Assembly (NCBI RefSeq): GCF_000156175.1
Contig: NZ_GG692710.1
Location: forward strand, 126,160 to 190,159
Reading direction: 5' to 3'
Length of the DNA: 64,000 nucleotides
DNA from: Collinsella intestinalis DSM 13280
GTDB taxonomy: Bacteria; Actinomycetota; Coriobacteriia; Coriobacteriales; Coriobacteriaceae
Positions 29,816 through 37,362 of this stretch are shown here, piece after piece. Below the pieces are notes generated by a model that saw nothing but the letters and a program-made list of their open reading frames with translations, searched no databases and had not been told where the DNA came from. Both the position numbers and the translations under genes were made by a program. The stretch's first letter is position 1. Each line of letters opens with the position of its first letter.

Positions 29816-30436
29816 TTAGTTCAGCAACCCCCAAATGATGTAGCCGATTGCCGCGCCGATGATGCCGCCGGCGAGAATTGTCAGCGCGTTGTAGGCATGA
29901 CGATGCTTCGCTGCCCAGCCGCGGCGGGGGAGGGCCCGAGGATCGCGCTCGATCTCCGCCTCGCCGTTCATGAAGGCGAGGATCTCCTTATAGGTAGCCA
30001 AGTCGTTCTCCTGCTTGATGTTCTCTATGGTGTTACTCAAAACAAGGGCGCCTATTGCGGGGATGAGCGTTACTATGGCGGCGATCTCCACGCCCCAATA
30101 CCCCCGCATCCAGTCAAACGCAGGTGAGAATATTAGGGCAAAAGGCAATACGAGCAGCGCGAGCATCAGCACGGCCAGTCGCAGCATCCGCGTTCCCGAG
30201 TACTTGCGGTCTCTCTCGACAGCCTCTTCCATAACGGTCACGTCTCCCTTCACGAGCGTGTCTATGGAGGTGTCGAACAGGACACTCAGCATGAGCAGGC
30301 TCTGGACGTCCGGATACGTCTTGTCCCGCTCCCAGTTGCTGATCGTCTGACGCGATACATAGAGTTTCTCGGCAAGTTGCTCTTGCGAGAGGCCCATCGC
30401 CTCACGCCGCGTCTTGATCTGGTTGCTGATGTCCAT
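29816..30436 (-). CDS. XRE regulator with membrane segments (206-residue paralogue 1)
   Basis: A 206-residue protein. XRE domain (ISNQIKTRREAMGLSQEQLA; EKLYVSRQTISNWERDKTYP, residues 3-60), a short linker with TLVKGDVTVMEEAVERD, two adjacent membrane helices (LAVLMLALLVLPFALIFSPA; VEIAAIVTLIPAIGALVLSN), a helical loop (NDLATYKEILAFMNGEAEIE) and a final helix (ALTILAGGIIGAAIGYIIWG). GGAGG sits five bases before ATG 30436. It is the same length and plan as the gene at 31245-31865. Two copies of AATCTGTTGTACAT lie upstream as possible operators. Confidence 0.9.
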   Translation of the reverse strand: MDISNQIKTRREAMGLSQEQLAEKLYVSRQTISNWERDKTYPDVQSLLMLSVLFDTSIDTLVKGDVTVMEEAVERDRKYSGTRMLRLAVLMLALLVLPFALIFSPAFDWMRGYWGVEIAAIVTLIPAIGALVLSNTIENIKQENDLATYKEILAFMNGEAEIERDPRALPRRGWAAKHRHAYNALTILAGGIIGAAIGYIIWGLLN

Positions 30437-30490
30437 CGTCACCTCCCGGTCGTGAAGGAGCGTCTCGCGAACACGCCGCGGGCGCTATCG

Positions 30491-30550
30491 AATCTGTTGT
30501 ACATCTTACGCGGCAAGGACCGCCGGTCTCTGCAAAATCTGTTGTACATG
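30491..30550. promoter_or_regulatory. Duplicated 14-bp box upstream of XRE gene
   Basis: AATCTGTTGTACAT occurs exactly at 30491-30504 and 30537-30550, 46 bases apart, 55 bases upstream of the XRE gene at 29816-30436. Its TGTACA core is palindromic. Probable autoregulatory sites. Confidence 0.5.
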
Positions 30551-30642
30551 CTTGTGAACTGGGAAATTCATGGGTCATGGTGTGATTGGGGCGTTGGGCG
30601 ACCGACGAGTATCCGCTTTCAACTTCGGGGCGCTTTGAAAAG

Positions 30643-30788
30643 TTCGGTGCACCTGTGAACCATATGTTGCATGGAAAATGGTTCACAGGCGCACCGAAGA
30701 TTCGGTAGGCGCACCGAAGATCCGGTAGGCGCACCGAAAGCGCCGGGCCCGTACGGCCCTTTATGGACATCTGGTTATGGACATCTGG
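30643..30788. repeat. Block of an inverted repeat and two tandem repeats
   Basis: Three structures in 146 bases. First, a 21-bp inverted repeat with one mismatch: TTCGGTGCACCTGTGAACCA(T) at 30643-30663 and its partner at 30678-30698. Second, a 20-bp direct repeat beginning GGCGCACCGAAGAT at 30689 and 30709, with a partial third at 30729. Third, a 14-bp exact tandem TTATGGACATCTGG at 30761 and 30775. The repeat unit GCACCGAA is shared between the first two. No reading frame. Confidence 0.75.
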
Positions 30789-30789
30789 T

Positions 30790-31149
30790 TCAACGTGGTG
30801 GGCGACATCGCTTGGCCATGCTGACGTGCAGCCCCATGGCGACGTATCCAATGGCGGTATAGAAGATGCCGTAGAACGCGACGTCCTGGCTGCCCTCGAC
30901 CGCGAGGGGAAATAGGAGGGCGAAGGCGGCCCCGAGCGCCGCAGGCACCCAAAAGAGCGTTCGCGCGGAGCCCGCAGCGAGCAGGCCGAGGGCGACCGCG
31001 GTGATTGGTAGAAGGGCGTAGGGGAGCGCCATCATGGCGAACATCCCCGCATCGGGCGGGACGGCGCCGACCAGGAGGGCGGGGACCGCCCAGCATGCGG
31101 CGGCGATGGCGGCTGCGGCGATGAGCGATGCGCGCGCGGTTGCGTTCAT
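30790..31149 (-). CDS. Small hypothetical membrane protein
   Basis: A 119-residue protein with four hydrophobic helices and short loops (ASLIAAAAIAAACWAVPALL; GMFAMMALPYALLPITAVAL; TLFWVPAALGAAFALLFPLA; VAFYGIFYTAIGYVAMGLHV). GAGGAGGC precedes ATG 31149. It lies downstream of the XRE gene at 31245-31865 on the same strand, past a hairpin, and may be its target (inference). No family recognised. Confidence 0.72.
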   Translation of the reverse strand: MNATARASLIAAAAIAAACWAVPALLVGAVPPDAGMFAMMALPYALLPITAVALGLLAAGSARTLFWVPAALGAAFALLFPLAVEGSQDVAFYGIFYTAIGYVAMGLHVSMAKRCRPPR

Positions 31150-31167
31150 GGGGCCTCCTCAACGAGA

Positions 31168-31208
31168 ATCGCCCCCATTCTGCCACGAGGGGCGGGAATG
31201 GGGGCGAT
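31168..31208 (-). terminator. Hairpin between XRE gene and small membrane protein gene
   Basis: ATCGCCCCCATTC at 31168-31180 and GAATGGGGGCGAT at 31196-31208 form a perfect 13-bp stem with a 15-base loop. The minus strand continues TCTCGTT, a weak U-run; it may be a partial terminator or an attenuator ahead of the gene at 30790-31149. Confidence 0.55.
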
Positions 31209-31244
31209 CGTGCCGGCGAAAGGCCATCCGGTCTGCAGATCTAC

Positions 31245-31865
31245 CTAGCTCAACATCTTGGCGAGCATGCCGATGCCGACGCCAACCATGCCGCCGGCGA
31301 TCGCGCCGAGGATGATCTGCACGCCGCTGCGCGCGCCCTTGACCCAGGGGTTCATCTCGCGCTCGCGGTGTCCCTCGAGCGTGTCGCGCTCGACCTGCTC
31401 GCCGCGGCTGAACGCCAGCACCTCGCGGTACGTGACGAGGTCGTGCTGCTTCTTCATGCGCTCCATATACACGAACGCAACGAGCATCACGACGAGCGCC
31501 ACGGCGGCGAACGCCGCGGTGGGCGCGATGTGGGCGCCCCAGCCCCATTCGAACTGGAACGCCGCCCATGCGCTCAGCCCCAGGAACACGACCGCGCTCA
31601 CGACCGTGATCGTGGAAAGGGCGTTGTACTTCTTGACCGCTTCGTTCATTACCTGTGCCATGGTTTCCACATCTCCTTTGATGAGGGAGTCCACGGTCAC
31701 CCCGAACACGTTGGAAAGCAAGAGTAGGCTCTGGACGTCAGGATACGTGCGGCCGCACTCCCAGTTGCTGATGGTCTGGCGCGACACGTAGATGCGCTCC
31801 GCCAGGTCGTCCTGGGACAGTCCGAGCTCCGTGCGATGTTCCTTGATGTGAGAGCCCAGCTCCAT
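31245..31865 (-). CDS. XRE regulator with membrane segments (206-residue paralogue 2)
   Basis: A 206-residue protein of the same plan as 29816-30436. XRE domain (LGSHIKEHRTELGLSQDDLA; ERIYVSRQTISNWECGRTYP), SLIKGDVETMAQVMNEA linker, membrane helices (ITVVSAVVFLGLSAWAAFQF; HIAPTAAFAAVALVVMLVAF), a helical loop (HDLVTYREVLAFSRGEQVER) and a C-terminal helix (QIILGAIAGGMVGVGIGMLA). The start at 31865 follows GGAGC. Two boxes of the form AAAGG-CTTTATAC lie upstream at 31939-31952 and 31983-31996. Confidence 0.9.
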   Translation of the reverse strand: MELGSHIKEHRTELGLSQDDLAERIYVSRQTISNWECGRTYPDVQSLLLLSNVFGVTVDSLIKGDVETMAQVMNEAVKKYNALSTITVVSAVVFLGLSAWAAFQFEWGWGAHIAPTAAFAAVALVVMLVAFVYMERMKKQHDLVTYREVLAFSRGEQVERDTLEGHREREMNPWVKGARSGVQIILGAIAGGMVGVGIGMLAKMLS

Positions 31866-31938
31866 GCGCTTGCTCCTTGCGGATCGGGGTGACCCTTGTC
31901 GAAAGTCACCATGGCATTGACGGGCAAATCGTACCATC

Positions 31939-31996
31939 AAAGGTCTTTATACCGCGTCCCCGAGGGGTCAGATCGCGCTGCCAAAAGGCTTTATAC
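31939..31996. promoter_or_regulatory. Duplicated box upstream of XRE paralogue 2
   Basis: AAAGGTCTTTATAC at 31939-31952 and AAAAGGCTTTATAC at 31983-31996, 44 bases apart. Each contains GTATAAAG on the minus strand, so they may be tandem -10 boxes or paired operators for the gene at 31245-31865. Confidence 0.4.
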
Positions 31997-32041
31997 ACGC
32001 TTCTGAACTGCGGGTTTTACAGTTCACATTGTTCATCGGCT

Positions 32042-32950
32042 TTAGTGGCTTCGGAGCTCGATGGTGAGGCGGCCGCGATCCACCTTCGCCTCGAGGGACA
32101 TCCCCATGGTCTCGGCCAGCTTCGCGGACGTCGCCAGGCCGAGTCCCGATCCCCCGCCGCGCCGTGCGGAGTCTGCCCTGTAGAACCGATCGAAGAGATG
32201 CTCCACATCCAGCTCATCGGGACGGTCGATAGGGTTCGAGATGGAGAGGATGGTCTGTTCGGGCGCCGTCGCGATGCGGAGCTCGGGTGCGCCGCTGCCA
32301 TGCCTCAGCGCGTTCGCGACGAGGTTCTCCACGATGCGCCCCATCGCCTGCCGGTCGGCCTCCGTGATGCGCGGAGCTCCGGTCCCCGTTACGACCGGCT
32401 CCCATCCGAGCCGTTCGAAATCCGGATAGTGGCCGAGCAGGCATTGCTCGACGATTTCGCGCACGTCGATGGGCTCGGCATTGAGAACGAGGTCGGGGTC
32501 GCTCGCCTTGGTGTAGGAGAAGAGCGCGTCAAGGAGCTCGGAGGTCCGGTTGATGCGCTCGACCGCGGCGTCGATGCGCCGCCGTTTGAGCGCGGGGTCC
32601 GCCTCGTCTGCGGCGAGCTGCAGGTAGCCCTTTGCCCCGGTGAGCGGGGTCCGTATGTCGTGCGAGAGCGCGGAGAGGTCGCGTTGGAAGTCCCGCTGGG
32701 CTCTCATGCCGTCTATATGCGAGCGCATGGCGCAATCGAGCTCCCGGTTGATCGCTTCGGCGAGTTCGGCGACCCCTGGGGCGTGCGCGCCCATGGTTAT
32801 GCGCGCGTTGGCGGACGCTCTGCCGTCCCGACGCGCGTCGAGTAGCCGCGATATTCGGCGGAGCTCGGGTGCATATGCCGCAGTCGTGATGAGCGCGCCC
32901 GCGAGAACGCCGATGACGAGCATGAGTACGGCGAGTGCGCCTGGGGACAC
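32042..32950 (-). CDS. Sensor histidine kinase
   Basis: A 302-residue complete kinase. One N-terminal membrane helix (ALAVLMLVIGVLAGALITTA, residues 5-26), a HAMP-like linker (ELAEAINRELDCAMRSHIDG), a HisKA domain with His in LSALSHDIRTPLTGAKGYLQ (about residue 96), N-box IVENLVANALRHG, and G-box RRGGGSGLGLATSAKL. There is almost no extracytoplasmic loop, so it may sense through a partner, as BceS/NsaS-type kinases do with their ABC transporter. GTG 32950 follows AAGGAGG. It is the last gene of a cluster with response regulator, ATPase, small protein and permease, all on the minus strand. Confidence 0.92.
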   Translation of the reverse strand: MSPGALAVLMLVIGVLAGALITTAAYAPELRRISRLLDARRDGRASANARITMGAHAPGVAELAEAINRELDCAMRSHIDGMRAQRDFQRDLSALSHDIRTPLTGAKGYLQLAADEADPALKRRRIDAAVERINRTSELLDALFSYTKASDPDLVLNAEPIDVREIVEQCLLGHYPDFERLGWEPVVTGTGAPRITEADRQAMGRIVENLVANALRHGSGAPELRIATAPEQTILSISNPIDRPDELDVEHLFDRFYRADSARRGGGSGLGLATSAKLAETMGMSLEAKVDRGRLTIELRSH

Positions 32951-33090
32951 GGTGCCTCCTTGATGTCGTGCCGCCCCCTGACGAGCAGGTGGGCGGCGGG
33001 GAGCTTAAAGATAGGATAGTCGGGTTTCGTCGCCGTCTCGGTGCGGACTCGAGGGCGGGCCTGAGCGGCGGCTCATCGAGCGCCCGCGGA

Positions 33091-33972
33091 TCACACGTCT
33101 CGCTTGCTTGCGGTGAGGAGAAACGCGCCGCCGCCGATGGCGGTCCACATGAGGCCCGCCAGTGCACCCCACAGCCACGTTGGGACGGCGCCGATGAGCG
33201 GCAAGGTCTGCGCTGGATCGAACATGGCTCCCGCGCCGAGCTTGAAGGCGGCGATGACCATGCTCGGCATCCAGTTCGCGATGCCGTTGAGGGCGGAGAA
33301 CAGCGGCTCAAACACGGGAGCGGCTTGCGCCCCCATATTGGCCGCGAACATGAGCGCGACGGGGACGACGCCCATGATCAGGATGAACGTGAGGGTGTAG
33401 GCGGGCAGCTTCTTGCGGAAGAGCAGGACGACGGAAAGCGGGATCACCGTGAGCGCCCACACGGCGAGCCAGCCTCCGAGGAGCCACAGCGCGAGCTCGG
33501 CCGCCCCGTCGAACGAGGTGAAGGAGAGGCCCAGGGGAAGGGCGAGGAGCAGCTGCATGCAGACGAGGTGGCACACGATGCCCGCGATGAGCATCATGGC
33601 CGCCCAAATGCCCGAGAACACGACCTTCTCCGTGAAATATGACAGGCGCCCGGCGAGCGAGGAGACGAGCGATTTGACATAGCCGTCATTCAGATCGGCG
33701 AATATCCACTCGACCATGCCGTAGGCGCTCGCCAAGCCCACGACGGAGACGGAGCCGAACATGGACCAGCCCAAAAACACTGAGGGCGTGGCGAGGGATT
33801 CGTGCACGCTGATCGCTTCGAGCTCACCGAGTCCCTGAGAGATGATGAGGGCGTTGAGCCCGACCTCGAGGATCGCGACGCCGAGGACGACGGAGAGATA
33901 CTGCCACAGGGGTCCGCGTAACCCGCGGAAGCGTGTGCAGCGATAGAGATCCGAGCGAAGGAGATTCAACAT
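33091..33972 (-). CDS. ABC transporter permease (BcrB/ABC-2 type)
   Basis: A 293-residue membrane protein with six helices (LWQYLSVVLGVAILEVGLNA; VFLGWSMFGSVSVVGLASAY; KVVFSGIWAAMMLIAGIVCH; LALWLLGGWLAVWALTVIPL; YTLTFILIMGVVPVALMFAA; WLWGALAGLMWTAIGGGAFL). N-terminal MLNLLRSDLYRCTRFRG is typical of BcrB/SpaE-like immunity-type permeases. AAAGGCAGG precedes the start at 33972. It works with the ATPase at 34133-35092; the family often protects against bacitracin or lantibiotics, but no substrate can be read here. Confidence 0.88.
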   Translation of the reverse strand: MLNLLRSDLYRCTRFRGLRGPLWQYLSVVLGVAILEVGLNALIISQGLGELEAISVHESLATPSVFLGWSMFGSVSVVGLASAYGMVEWIFADLNDGYVKSLVSSLAGRLSYFTEKVVFSGIWAAMMLIAGIVCHLVCMQLLLALPLGLSFTSFDGAAELALWLLGGWLAVWALTVIPLSVVLLFRKKLPAYTLTFILIMGVVPVALMFAANMGAQAAPVFEPLFSALNGIANWMPSMVIAAFKLGAGAMFDPAQTLPLIGAVPTWLWGALAGLMWTAIGGGAFLLTASKRDV

Positions 33973-33975
33973 GGT

Positions 33976-34140
33976 TTACCTGCCTTTCCGGGCGGCGACG
34001 AGGATGTAGACGAGGAACGCGACGAGCGCGATATCGATGAGGAGGTTGATGGCTGGTGCGAGCCGGCCGAGTGTCGGCGGCCATGCGAGCATGAACACGG
34101 ACGGCGCAAAGGCACTCGGGAGGGGCGCTGGACTAAGCAT
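33976..34140 (-). CDS. 54-residue membrane protein in the ABC operon
   Basis: A small frame starting MLSPAPLPSAFAPSVFMLAW and ending INLLIDIALVAFLVYILVAA RKGR. It has two possible membrane segments and a basic C-terminal tail. It overlaps the ATPase stop by eight bases and ends three bases before the permease start, filling the gap exactly, so it is very likely translated as part of the operon. It could be a small subunit of the transporter. No family recognised. Confidence 0.65.
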   Translation of the reverse strand: MLSPAPLPSAFAPSVFMLAWPPTLGRLAPAINLLIDIALVAFLVYILVAARKGR

Positions 34141-35092
34141 CCGCCCCGCCCATCAGCTCGACGAAGTACTCCTCGATGTCGCGTTCGACGTGGCTGAGCT
34201 CGAGGATAAGCAGGCCATGCTCACTGAGGGCCCTTGCCACGTCCTCCGCGGAGGGCGCCATGGGGGCGACAGCGGCGCCCCCGAAGCTCGTGGCGGCGTG
34301 GCGTACGGCTGCGCTCGCGAGAATCGACCCGTCCGGCTCCGCGCGCAGTGCCGTTCCCGGCAGCGCTTCCTCCAGTATCGCGAGCGTTCGTGCGGGGTCA
34401 TTCGTCCTAATGCGGATGGAGTTACCGCACTCCCGATGCAGGTCGTCCATAGAGAGCTCGCGCACCATGCGGCCCGACCTGATCACACCGAAACTCGTCG
34501 CCATGCGGTCGAGTTGGTCGAGGACGTGGCTTGAGATAACCATGGTCACGCCCCGTTCCCGGTTGAGACGTACAAGGGCGCCGCGCATGGCCCTCGTCGA
34601 TTCGGGGTCCAGCCCGTTGAATGGCTCGTCGAGCAGGAGCAGGTCCGGTCCGCCCACGAGCGCGAGCGCGAGTCCCAGGCGCTGCTTCATGCCCAGGGAG
34701 AATTTCTTGACGCGCAGGCTTCCCGTGTCGGCAAGGCCGACAAGCTCCAGTAGTTCGCGACAGTGCGCATTGGGGCGGACGACGCCGAGGGCGAGCGCCT
34801 TGCACATGAGGTTCTCGAGTGCGGAGAACGTCGGCAGGATGCCGGGGTCCTCGATGAGTGCGCCGACGCGGGAGAACCCCTCGCGCGCTCGTCGCTGCGC
34901 ACCGAAGAGTTCTACGGAGCCCGAGGTCGGGCGCACGAGCCCTGCGATCATCTTCATTGCGGTCGACTTGCCTGCGCCGTTCTTGCCCACGAATCCGTAT
35001 ATTTCGCCGGCAGCGACGCACATGTCGAGGCTGTCGACGGCGCGCCTCTTGCCGTAGACGCGCGAGAGCGCATGGGTTTCGATGATGTTCAT
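34133..35092 (-). CDS. ABC transporter ATP-binding protein (BcrA type)
   Basis: A 319-residue ATPase: Walker A GKNGAGKSTAMKMI (about residues 38-51), signature KFSLGMKQRLGLALALV, Walker B LLLLDEPFNGLDP, H-loop ISSHVLDQLDRMATSFGVI, and a C-terminal extension of about 100 residues common in BcrA-type proteins. The start MNIIETHALSRVYGKRRAVD is preceded by AAGGAGG. It overlaps the small 54-residue gene and lies 105 bases downstream of the response-regulator gene. It probably energises export or removal of a membrane-active antibiotic (family inference). Confidence 0.92.
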   Translation of the reverse strand: MNIIETHALSRVYGKRRAVDSLDMCVAAGEIYGFVGKNGAGKSTAMKMIAGLVRPTSGSVELFGAQRRAREGFSRVGALIEDPGILPTFSALENLMCKALALGVVRPNAHCRELLELVGLADTGSLRVKKFSLGMKQRLGLALALVGGPDLLLLDEPFNGLDPESTRAMRGALVRLNRERGVTMVISSHVLDQLDRMATSFGVIRSGRMVRELSMDDLHRECGNSIRIRTNDPARTLAILEEALPGTALRAEPDGSILASAAVRHAATSFGGAAVAPMAPSAEDVARALSEHGLLILELSHVERDIEEYFVELMGGADA

Positions 35093-35197
35093 GGTGCCTC
35101 CTTGCAGTTCAGCATCAACTTGATTACAAGGATGCGGTCCATCTCTTGATAAAGTCCGAAGCAACCCTAAAGAAAGGGTAAAGTTCGGCTTGGTGGG

Positions 35198-35935
35198 TTA
35201 GCGTTTATCTTCGTCGAGCCTGAAGCCGATGCCCCAGACGGTTTTTATGTACGCGTCGGTGCCCGACGGCTTGAGCTTGGCTCGGATGTTGGATATATGG
35301 ACCGTGACCGTGCTGTCGTCGCCGGCATAGGGTTCACCCCAGGCCGCCTCAAAGAGATCCTGCTTCGAGAAGGCGCGCCTGGGCTGGCGCATCATGGCCT
35401 CGAGGAGGTTGAACTCGATGCGGGTGAGTTGAAGTGGGGAGCCCGCTACCAAGAAGGTGCGTGAGGAGGGTTCGAGCATCCAGTCGCGAAAGACGAGCGT
35501 GCCGCTGGCTTTCTCGTGCGGCGTTCTGCTCTTATTCGTGCGTGGTCCGCGTTGCTTCGACCTATGCCGGAGCTGTACCTCGACGCGTGCTGCGAGCTCA
35601 TCAAGGTCGAATGGCTTGGTGAGGTAGTCGTCTGCACCGAGCTTGAGCAGCTCAACGCGGTCGGCGGTCGAGGTCCTCGCCGATATGACGATCACGGGCA
35701 GCGCGGAATCGATTCCCCGCACGCTGTCGATGATTTGCTCGCCCGTGGCCCCGGGGAGCATGAGGTCGCATATGACGAGGTCGTAGGGGAGCGGGCCGCC
35801 ATTGGGGTCGAGACGCATGAGCGCTTCGGTCCCGGAGAACGCCTGCGTGCAGGTGTGCCCATTTCGCGAGAGCTGGGTGGAGATGATCTCGTTGATGTCG
35901 GCGTCGTCTTCGACGACCAGGATGTTCGCGGTCAT
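35198..35935 (-). CDS. OmpR-family response regulator
   Basis: A 245-residue protein. Receiver domain with acidic pocket VVEDDADINEI, phospho-Asp in LVICDLMLPGATG (about residue 55), Thr/Ser in VIVISARTST and Lys in YLTKPFDLDELAARV. The C-terminal winged helix follows (LTRIEFNLLEAMMRQPRRAF; SKQDLFEAAWGEPYAGDDST; VHISNIRAKLKPSGTDAYIK). ATG 35935 follows GGAGACC. It is first in the cluster with the BcrAB-like transporter and kinase, which it probably controls. Confidence 0.93.
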   Translation of the reverse strand: MTANILVVEDDADINEIISTQLSRNGHTCTQAFSGTEALMRLDPNGGPLPYDLVICDLMLPGATGEQIIDSVRGIDSALPVIVISARTSTADRVELLKLGADDYLTKPFDLDELAARVEVQLRHRSKQRGPRTNKSRTPHEKASGTLVFRDWMLEPSSRTFLVAGSPLQLTRIEFNLLEAMMRQPRRAFSKQDLFEAAWGEPYAGDDSTVTVHISNIRAKLKPSGTDAYIKTVWGIGFRLDEDKR

Positions 35936-35995
35936 GTTGGTCTCCTCGTCCGCGTCTGCCTCGGGTGCGTCCATTATCGTTCAGAGACGTAAAAA

Positions 35996-36028
35996 TCCCC
36001 CTCGAAAGCGACGTGCTTTCGGAGGGGG
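35996..36028 (-). terminator. Terminator downstream of the ribbon-helix-helix gene
   Basis: TCCCCCTCGAAAGC at 35996-36009 and GCTTTCGGAGGGGG at 36015-36028 form a long stem with a 5-base loop. The minus strand then runs ATTTTTACG. It ends transcription of the leftward gene at 36055-36249, and separates it from the response-regulator operon. A run of nine G residues (36023-36032) is part of it. Confidence 0.85.
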
Positions 36029-36054
36029 GGGGTACATCGATTGGCGGGTTGCGA

Positions 36055-36249
36055 CTACAGGCTGTCTACCTGCCCCTCGGATTCATTGCGTGGCTTCTCC
36101 TTCTTTGGCAGCCTTCCCGCGCGCTTGAGGGCGTCGCGCAAGATCCACTCTACCTGGCCGTTGGCGCTGCGCATCTCATCGTCCGCCCAGCGTTGGACGG
36201 CCTCCCATATGGCGGGGTCTATGCGAAGGGGGTATTGCTTGCGTGCCAT
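36055..36249 (-). CDS. Ribbon-helix-helix (Arc-like) DNA-binding protein
   Basis: A 64-residue basic protein: KQYPLRIDPAIWEAVQRWAD, then DEMRSANGQVEWILRDALKR. This is the Arc/MetJ ribbon-helix-helix pattern (beta strand YPLRID, two helices). A glutamate/lysine tail follows. It lies 81 bases downstream of the SPFH protein gene, with a 33-bp palindromic repeat between. SPFH-plus-RHH pairs recur in Firmicutes and Actinobacteria, so the two may be one functional unit; what it regulates is unknown. Confidence 0.85.
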   Translation of the reverse strand: MARKQYPLRIDPAIWEAVQRWADDEMRSANGQVEWILRDALKRAGRLPKKEKPRNESEGQVDSL

Positions 36250-36290
36250 GACGTGCTTTCTTATCGAGCTGAGGTGCGTGTGGCTGGAAA

Positions 36291-36323
36291 ACCTCAGTTT
36301 AGGGACTGTCCCTAAACTGAGGT
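36291..36323. repeat. 33-bp palindromic repeat family, copy R5 (perfect)
   Basis: ACCTCAGTTTAGGGAC, a central T, and the exact reverse complement, ending seven bases before the SPFH gene stop. Compared with copy R4, an A-T pair has changed to G-C on both arms, a compensated change that keeps the fold. Confidence 0.9.
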
Positions 36324-36330
36324 TGCGTGG

Positions 36331-37362
36331 TTAGTACAGGGAACCTGCGTTCAGGACCGGGTGCGCCTCGGATTCACCGCAGAGCACCACCATGAGGTTG
36401 CTGGCCATCTGCGCCTTGCGCTCGTCGTCCAGCTCGATGGTGCCGCCCGCTGCCATCTCCTTGACGGCCATGTCGACCATGGAGACGGCGCCCTCGACGA
36501 TCTTCTTGCGCGCGGCGATGACGGCCTCCGCTTGTTGACGGCGCAGCATCGCCTGGGCGATCTCGGGGGAGTAGGCGAGGTGCGTGAGACGGGCGTCGTC
36601 CACCTCCACGCCGGCGGGAGCCAGGCGTGAGGCGAGTTCGCGGCGCAGGGCCTCGGAGACCTCCTCAACGTTGGCGCGCAGGGTGATGGCGCCGGCGGCG
36701 TCGGACTCGTCCTCCAGGTGGTCGTAGGCGTACACGCTGGCCACGTGGCGGAGCGCCGTCTCGGCCTGCATGGCCACGTAGCTCAGGTAGTCGTCCACGT
36801 CGAACAGGGCCTTGGCGGTGTCGGCCACGTGCCACACCACGACGGTGGCGATCTCGATGGGGTTGCCCATCTTGTCGTTGACCTTCAGGCGCTCGCCGTT
36901 CAGGGTGCGCACGCGGGTGGAGATGGTGGTGGACAGGCCCTTGGCGGCGTTGCCCGCCGCCTTGACGCTCTCGCTCAGGGAAAGACTTGCCTTTACGGCG
37001 GCTGCGGCCATGGCGTCCTCGGAGGCGTCGCTCACACCCATGTTCTTGCTAAAGAACGGGTTCGCCCAGAAAAAGCCCTCGTCGCGCACGGTGCCCACGT
37101 ACTTGCCGAAGAGGATGCACACGCGCGCCTGGCCGGGCTGCAGCGAGAAGAAGCCGTTGAGCGGCAGGAACCAAAAGCAGAACGCCGTGATGCTGATGCC
37201 CATGCCCCAGCCGTAGGCGGCCGGCGCGTCGACGCCGTCCGGCGTTCCGGCTAGCCCCGCGACGCTCCAGATGAAGAGGCCGACGATGGCGAGCAGCGCC
37301 GCGATGACGGCGGCGAGCATGCCATAGCCCGACGTGGCCTTGAGTTGCTTTTCCACGCTCAT
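36331..37362 (-). CDS. SPFH-domain (stomatin/prohibitin-like) membrane protein
   Basis: A 343-residue protein. Two N-terminal membrane helices ([40 protein letters not shown]) precede an SPFH/Band 7 domain ([80 protein letters not shown]). A helical region follows ([35 protein letters not shown]). GAAAGGAAC precedes ATG 37362. Such proteins form membrane-microdomain scaffolds. The downstream RHH gene on the same strand is a likely partner. Confidence 0.92.
   Translation of the reverse strand: MSVEKQLKATSGYGMLAAVIAALLAIVGLFIWSVAGLAGTPDGVDAPAAYGWGMGISITAFCFWFLPLNGFFSLQPGQARVCILFGKYVGTVRDEGFFWANPFFSKNMGVSDASEDAMAAAAVKASLSLSESVKAAGNAAKGLSTTISTRVRTLNGERLKVNDKMGNPIEIATVVVWHVADTAKALFDVDDYLSYVAMQAETALRHVASVYAYDHLEDESDAAGAITLRANVEEVSEALRRELASRLAPAGVEVDDARLTHLAYSPEIAQAMLRRQQAEAVIAARKKIVEGAVSMVDMAVKEMAAGGTIELDDERKAQMASNLMVVLCGESEAHPVLNAGSLY

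Noticed and set aside
35990-36035. G-run of nine bases considered as a G-quadruplex
   Set aside because: There is only one G-tract; it is one arm of a Rho-independent terminator stem.
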